From Spinacia oleracea (lineage: Eukaryota; Streptophyta; Magnoliopsida; Caryophyllales; Amaranthaceae), in contig NC_079488.1 of assembly GCF_020520425.1 (NCBI RefSeq), forward strand, positions 90,377,285 to 90,441,284: 64,000 nt of DNA, given 5' to 3'. Below, piece after piece: positions 59,868 to 64,000 of the stretch (its first letter is position 1; every line of letters starts with the position of its first letter). The position numbers were made by a program, and so were the translations under genes. The notes below the pieces were generated by a model. It worked only from the letters and a program-made list of their open reading frames with translations, made no database searches and was not told the origin of the DNA.

Positions 59868-60648
59868 GCGTCCCTGACTGGTACTCGTATTCTATTCGCG
59901 TATATCTTTTCGTTTATGCGACTTGATTTTGCGTGCTTGCCTAATAACGTCCTTTACGCGTTGTGCAGCGTTTGTGGGATTCGTTACGGGCCATCCCGAG
60001 CGTCGCTTATTTTTGTGGCGATCGTTCGGGTTTGCGGAACACGTATTTTGGTATAACTCTTTGGCCAATTGGTTTATGAATGTTTGGGCAATTTTTAAGG
60101 TCGTTGGTTTTCTAGCATTATTTGTCACACACAATCACATAATTCGCTACACATAACTAACATTACATCATGAGGCAAAATAATAATATGTCATGTAGTT
60201 TATGATAGGCTTCTATGGGTAGTATTTGCGCCGGCTTGGTACCGCTTCTATCGCAGATCCAACACATGCCCCGGTCGAGGTAGTGCCTTCAACAGACGAA
60301 TTTCGTCCAAGAGGCCAATCACGATGTAAGCCAAGGGGGCATGCACAAATGAGAGGGACCTAGTGGGCGAGCGATTGGGTTTGGGACGGGTGTACTACTA
60401 GTGAAAAGTGCCGAGTGGACAACATTCGAAGCGTATGCACCCCCCGGTTGGCGATGGGTATCCTTAGTCCCAACTCCCGAGATGAAACATCCCAAGGGAG
60501 CCAAGATTCGTTATGCGGTTCTGTCCGTTCACATTAATATGCTGATTTTCAAGTCGTCCCAACTTGATGGGGAAATAAACGCGGGGTAGGATCGTTTCAC
60601 CCTTCGGCTATTTTGATTACCTACGAGCACGAGTATTTCCTTCACTAT

Positions 60649-60665
60649 CCCCAGTGGAGTCGCCA
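60649..60665 (-). other. Element B primer-binding site
   Basis: Identical to that of element A (TGGCGACTCCACTGGGG on the minus strand), one base from the LTR end at 60667. Confidence 0.75.
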
Positions 60666-60666
60666 C

Positions 60667-62139
60667 TGTGAGGGGGTCGAAAAAGCACGAGGCTAATGCG
60701 TGACCTCGTCCCTCGTGGGCGTGACGTTTCTTTTTGTCAAATCAAGTGTAATTGGATTTCCTATGAGTTTACACCCAATTGACTAGTAATATAGGAGTCG
60801 CCATTTAGTTTTTAACGACAATGAGAAAAACTGACAAAACCCTGTTATCGTGACATAAAGGGAGTGCAATTATGTTTGACCACGACGGCCATAGGTTCCC
60901 TTGTGATCCCTGGTGTGGGGATCGCTCAACGTACATCCGCAGGGCAGAGATTGAGAGTTCGGGGGACTGTAACTACCGAGAGGAGTACTCGCTCTTCGAT
61001 AACTCCAGAGGCAGGATATCCTTACTAGATCAGCATAAATAATTGAAGGGACATGCGTTAACTATTAAACTAATCTGAATTGATTTTAGCAATATGCAAC
61101 ACATAATACTAGATCGATCGTGATTATCTGGTTTAGACTGATTTAAGGGACCTAGAATGATAGTTCAATTGTCCCAGATATTATCTTTGTTAGGCGTGAT
61201 AGAACAATCAGATTAATAGTTTAAGAATTTTATAAAAGGGGAATGAAAGCGATTAAATCATGCGAAGGGACACATTACGACGCACCCTTGAGAGGTGCGT
61301 CATGGTTCTCAGAAAACTAACCACTTTGGCTTTGCTATTTCTCCTTTTATTTAACGAATCTCTAGTTTCCGGGCTTAATTCTTCAGCTACAAGGGACAGG
61401 ATACGTTCTGTTTGATTTTTGAATCGATTGCGACAGAACGCGGGATCAATTTCGCAGCGTGAGGCTTAGGCTTAGGGGTTGGAGTCAATACTCAGAATAT
61501 GAATTGTGTGTTCATTTCACGTCGAATTTGGGGCTGTATTTATAGAAAAGAGTTCGTGGAAAGATAGAATTTTAGAGCACTAATCCAAGAAGAATTAGGA
61601 GAGAACACGTACCAGGTAATTTCAGCGCCCGGGGCTGGGCACCGAAGATTTCGGCGCCCAGAGCCAGGCGTTGAAAATAGGGTATGGGCCGTATTTCCTT
61701 GTCAGATTTGGACTCGTGGAATACGGAGTCTTTGATACTTATCCGAGTTTTTTAGTGTGTATTAACTTTATGACGGAATGCTTCTGGGCCCGTTACGAAC
61801 TCTAGGTTCGTTAGGATTTTAATTAATACGTTACTCTTATTTTCGAATTATACTAGGAACAGGATTCCTCTTGCAAATTATATCTCTTTTAGGATTTATG
61901 TTGGAGTGCAACACCTAATTCTGACAGGTTTCTATCTTTTATGACTTGCCACTTTTAGCAACTACCCGTTACGGCAGTTACTATTTTTAGAAGGTTTATA
62001 TAAATAGCAGGTTCGGGGTGAAATGAAAAGGGTGGTCGAGATTCGTTATTTTATAGGAGATGCGTTGCCAAGTGGAGATTTTATGTTCTCATCATCGAAC
62101 CTTCCCTTTCGGGAATGGGGACAAGAGTAGGTGTCTACA
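60667..62139 (-). repeat. Element B 5' LTR
   Basis: 1,473 bp from TGTGAGGGGG to GTGTCTACA. It aligns along its length with A's LTRs but with many more substitutions and small indels. A minus-strand TATAAATA lies opposite about 61538-61546. The following five bases (ACTAT) would be its target duplication, but the partner is lost. Confidence 0.85.
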
Positions 62140-62140
62140 A

Positions 62141-62474
62141 CTATTTTTGTCTGCAAGATGAATATATAATTATTCTTATTTTTATAGTAATTTTTTTACA
62201 GTTAAAATTACTTTTCTATATGATATAGTTACTCTTTGGATAGAATAATGATTCCTATCGAAATGACTATATTATTATTATTTTTTCATAGTTACTATTC
62301 TGAAGATATAGTTTCTTTACAGAACCTATAGTTTCTATAATTTTCTATTTTTGTCTCCAAGAATGAATATATAATTATTCTTATTTTTATAGTAATTGTT
62401 TTACAGTTAAAATCACATTCCTATATGATATAGTTACTCTTTGGATAGAATAATTATTCTTATCGAAATGACTA

Positions 62475-62505
<31 letters not shown>

Positions 62506-62562
62506 TTTTCATAATTATTATTCTGAAGATATAGTTACTTTACAGAACCTATAGTTTCTATA
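62141..62562. repeat. Tandem duplication of a unit of about 204 bp with TAGTTACT motifs
   Basis: Unit 1 starts CTATTTTTGTCTGCAAG (62141) and unit 2 starts CTATTTTTGTCTCCAAG (about 62345). Both contain GATATAGTTACTCTTTGG, like the word family of 52891-54860. Unit 2 carries an expanded (ATT)n run near 62472-62504. Confidence 0.8.
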
Positions 62563-62607
62563 ATAGAAGACGCCGATTACCCAGTTCACGTTAATTTACA
62601 AAAACAC

Positions 62608-62639
62608 CCTGGTCCACGCTAATTATAGCGTGGACCAGG
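62608..62639. repeat. Right palindrome of the composite region
   Basis: CCTGGTCCACGCT and AGCGTGGACCAGG are exact inverted halves around a short AT-rich spacer. It is the counterpart of 52813-52839. Confidence 0.85.
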
Positions 62640-62671
62640 TCCATGCAAGTGGATTGCATAAAATTAGATAC

Positions 62672-62923
62672 TACTCCCTCCGTCCCAGATTAGTTGTTAC
62701 ACTTCTAAATTAGAAATGACTCCACAATTATCATATTGTCTATCTCTTCCCACTAATTTTTTTTTTGTCCCCACACCCTCTCTCATTCAATTAAAAAAAT
62801 ACCCCACTAACTCCTATTACATCTACTTTTCAATAAAATAACAATTGATAACCACACTACTACTTATCGCATTAAACTGTGTGCACAGGAGAGTATAACA
62901 ACTATTTTGGGAAGGAGGGAGTA
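62672..62923. mobile_element. Stowaway-like MITE (right copy)
   Basis: 248 bp (62674-62921) from CTCCCTCCGTCCCAGATTAG to GGGAAGGAGGGAG, with TA on each side. Its interior is the reverse complement of the outer MITE at 51808-52752 (shared TTGTCCCCAC..., ATAACAATTGATAACCA). Confidence 0.82.
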
Positions 62924-63142
62924 TATACATAAAATATTATTTTAAGAGTTGGGTGAGTCTGAGGTGAGTCTGAAGATAATGTGTAAAAATAGGGTGGATT
63001 TTGTGTGAGTCTGGATAATGAAAAAGTTAGTGGAAAGCTGATGTGGCAGAGTCTGGAGATTGAAGGTGAGTCTGGGAATAAACTCACCCTGAGTAGTAGA
63101 GCAAAAACTGATTATCCATAATCAATAGTATAAAAATAATAT
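62924..63142. other. Non-coding stretch with GGTGAGTCTG repeats
   Basis: Four to five copies of GTGAGTCTG lie between 62950 and 63080 without a coding frame. Possibly part of another small element. Confidence 0.4.
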
Positions 63143-63300
63143 CACTACAACAAAATAAGCTTTTAACAGCGTTTTTTTCATTTATAAGCGCTGTGAATTA
63201 CTAGCGCTGTTAAAAAAATAATAGCGCTTTTAATAAGCGTTGTTGATGTTGCCACATTTAATAGCATTCAATATATAAGCGCTGTCAAATCTCTTCTAAT
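63143..63300 (+). mobile_element. Terminal region of a CACTA-type transposon
   Basis: CACTACAACAAAAT at 63143 is a typical plant CACTA terminus. It is followed by several AGCGCTGT/ACAGCGTT subterminal words in both orientations up to about 63290. The other end is not in view or has been lost, and no transposase frame is present, so only one end can be called. Confidence 0.6.
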
Positions 63301-63617
63301 GACGAAAACTTTAACGCACTCAACAACCAATTTAGTATGAATAAAATTAGTAGAATTTAACTAAAAACGATGATATTTGTGAACGAAATCTGTATTTTTC
63401 GTCGTGCTTTTTTTCTTAAGGTTTTTTATTTAATAAAATACCTGTAATATAAAATAAAAGCAACAATTTAAAGCTTATGCTAATTTAACAATTGAAATGA
63501 TATATACGGTCTAATTTCATTTCTATCATATCAAATGTGCGTCTCACTGTCTCATAACTTAAAAATAATATACAACAATCTATTATCTTCGAAAAAAACA
63601 AAGAACTATAAATGTTA

Positions 63618-63880
63618 TACTTCCTCCGTCTTTTAATACTCGCAACGTTTGGACTTTTGCCACTATTCATATAATCTACTTTGACTATTCTTAGTGCTTT
63701 TTATATAAGATAAAACATAGTCATGTGAGATCTTGTTAGATTCGTCTCAACGTGTATTTTCAAAATATTAACTTTTTATAATTTTTGCATAAAGAGAATT
63801 TAAGATATAAATGATCAAAGTTGTGCATTGGCATGCGTGAAACTAACAAACGTTGCGAGTATTAAAAGACGGAGGAAGTA
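63618..63880. mobile_element. Stowaway-like MITE
   Basis: 259 bp (63620-63878) with near-perfect inverted ends of about 32 bp (CTTCCTCCGTCTTTTAATAC... and complement), flanked by TA. Non-coding. The remaining sequence to 64000 shows no recognisable feature. Confidence 0.85.
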
Positions 63881-64000
63881 TAATTCTATTAACTTAAATT
63901 TAACACACTAAAATTACAAAATGGCAAAAGTTTATGTTCACATATCTTCGCAACATCGCTCTTACGTGACTTTTTAAAACCTGTAATTGTACCAGTAGTA

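Larger units (their letters stand above)
55077..62139 (-). mobile_element. Element B: second copy of the element A family, lacking its 3' end
   Basis: From about 55077 the sequence aligns by eye with element A from about 5247 to 10510 and 20984 to 21350, then with the LTR (60667-62139). It is read on the minus strand: 5' LTR, primer site, interior, then an abrupt end where about 2 kb of interior and the 3' LTR should be. It has the uninterrupted version of the site where A received the copia. No gag or pol frame is present. The missing end must come from deletion or recombination. Confidence 0.85.

Noticed and set aside
52813..62639. Helitron
   Set aside because: Although hairpins lie at the ends, there is no TC 5' start, no CTRR 3' end after the hairpin, and no Rep/helicase frame.
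63143..63300. CRISPR-like spaced repeats (AGCGCTGT words)
   Set aside because: Words occur in both orientations with irregular spacing next to a CACTA terminus in a plant genome; they are subterminal transposon repeats.

Overview
The window looks like a nuclear chromosome segment of a eudicot plant. It has a spliced class III HD-ZIP gene with an miR165/166 site, an intronless S40-type senescence-regulator gene, and a dense layer of plant-type transposable elements (Ty1-copia, Ty3-gypsy, L1-type LINE, hAT, Mutator-like, Stowaway-like, CACTA, SINE). Nothing in the sequence fixes the species. Only two genes appear to be intact host genes; almost everything else is transposon-derived.

Layout. 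1-1787: minus-strand copia gag remnant and its probable LTR. 1817-22811: a long minus-strand LTR retrotransposon ('element A') with 1,461-bp LTRs, a 5-bp target duplication and no long coding frame. A complete, apparently intact plus-strand copia element (10511-20978) is nested inside it. 22817-27060: decayed Athila-like gypsy remains, split by a 939-bp hAT-like element. 27380-28964: small inverted-repeat elements. 29700-37004: REVOLUTA-like HD-ZIP III gene, 18 coding exons, with a 538-bp element in intron 12. 37404-42198: a Mutator-like MITE, a SINE-like insertion with a 15-bp target duplication, and a short non-coding copia-type LTR element on the minus strand. 42280-43662: RNase H-like and LTR-like debris. 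43674-50398: a full-length but decayed L1-type LINE with an 11-bp target duplication. 50752-51255: S40/DUF584 gene on the minus strand. 51808-62921: a composite region bounded by two copies of one MITE in opposite orientation and by two inversely placed palindromes; it contains dense TAACTATA-like motifs, an orphan terminal exon and a second, 3'-truncated copy of element A's family ('element B', 55077-62139). 63143-63878: the start of a CACTA-type element and a Stowaway-like MITE.

The most unusual material is in the element A/B family. It seems to be a non-autonomous retrotransposon family that carries, antisense to itself, a fragment related to plant YTH-domain m6A-reader (ECT) proteins. It also repeats a GC-rich double-hairpin module (GCGCCCAG...CTGGGCGC) in its LTR and at several internal sites. 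The second unusual object is the palindrome-bounded composite at 52813-62639.

How the genes relate: REV would be a nuclear transcription factor for adaxial polarity, meristem and vascular patterning, under post-transcriptional control by miR165/166. The S40-type gene is a separate small locus. No functional link between the two is visible. The TE history can partly be ordered: element A inserted first (LTRs differ at roughly 20 sites by eye), then the copia element inserted into A (LTRs differ at only a handful of sites plus a GC-rich indel).
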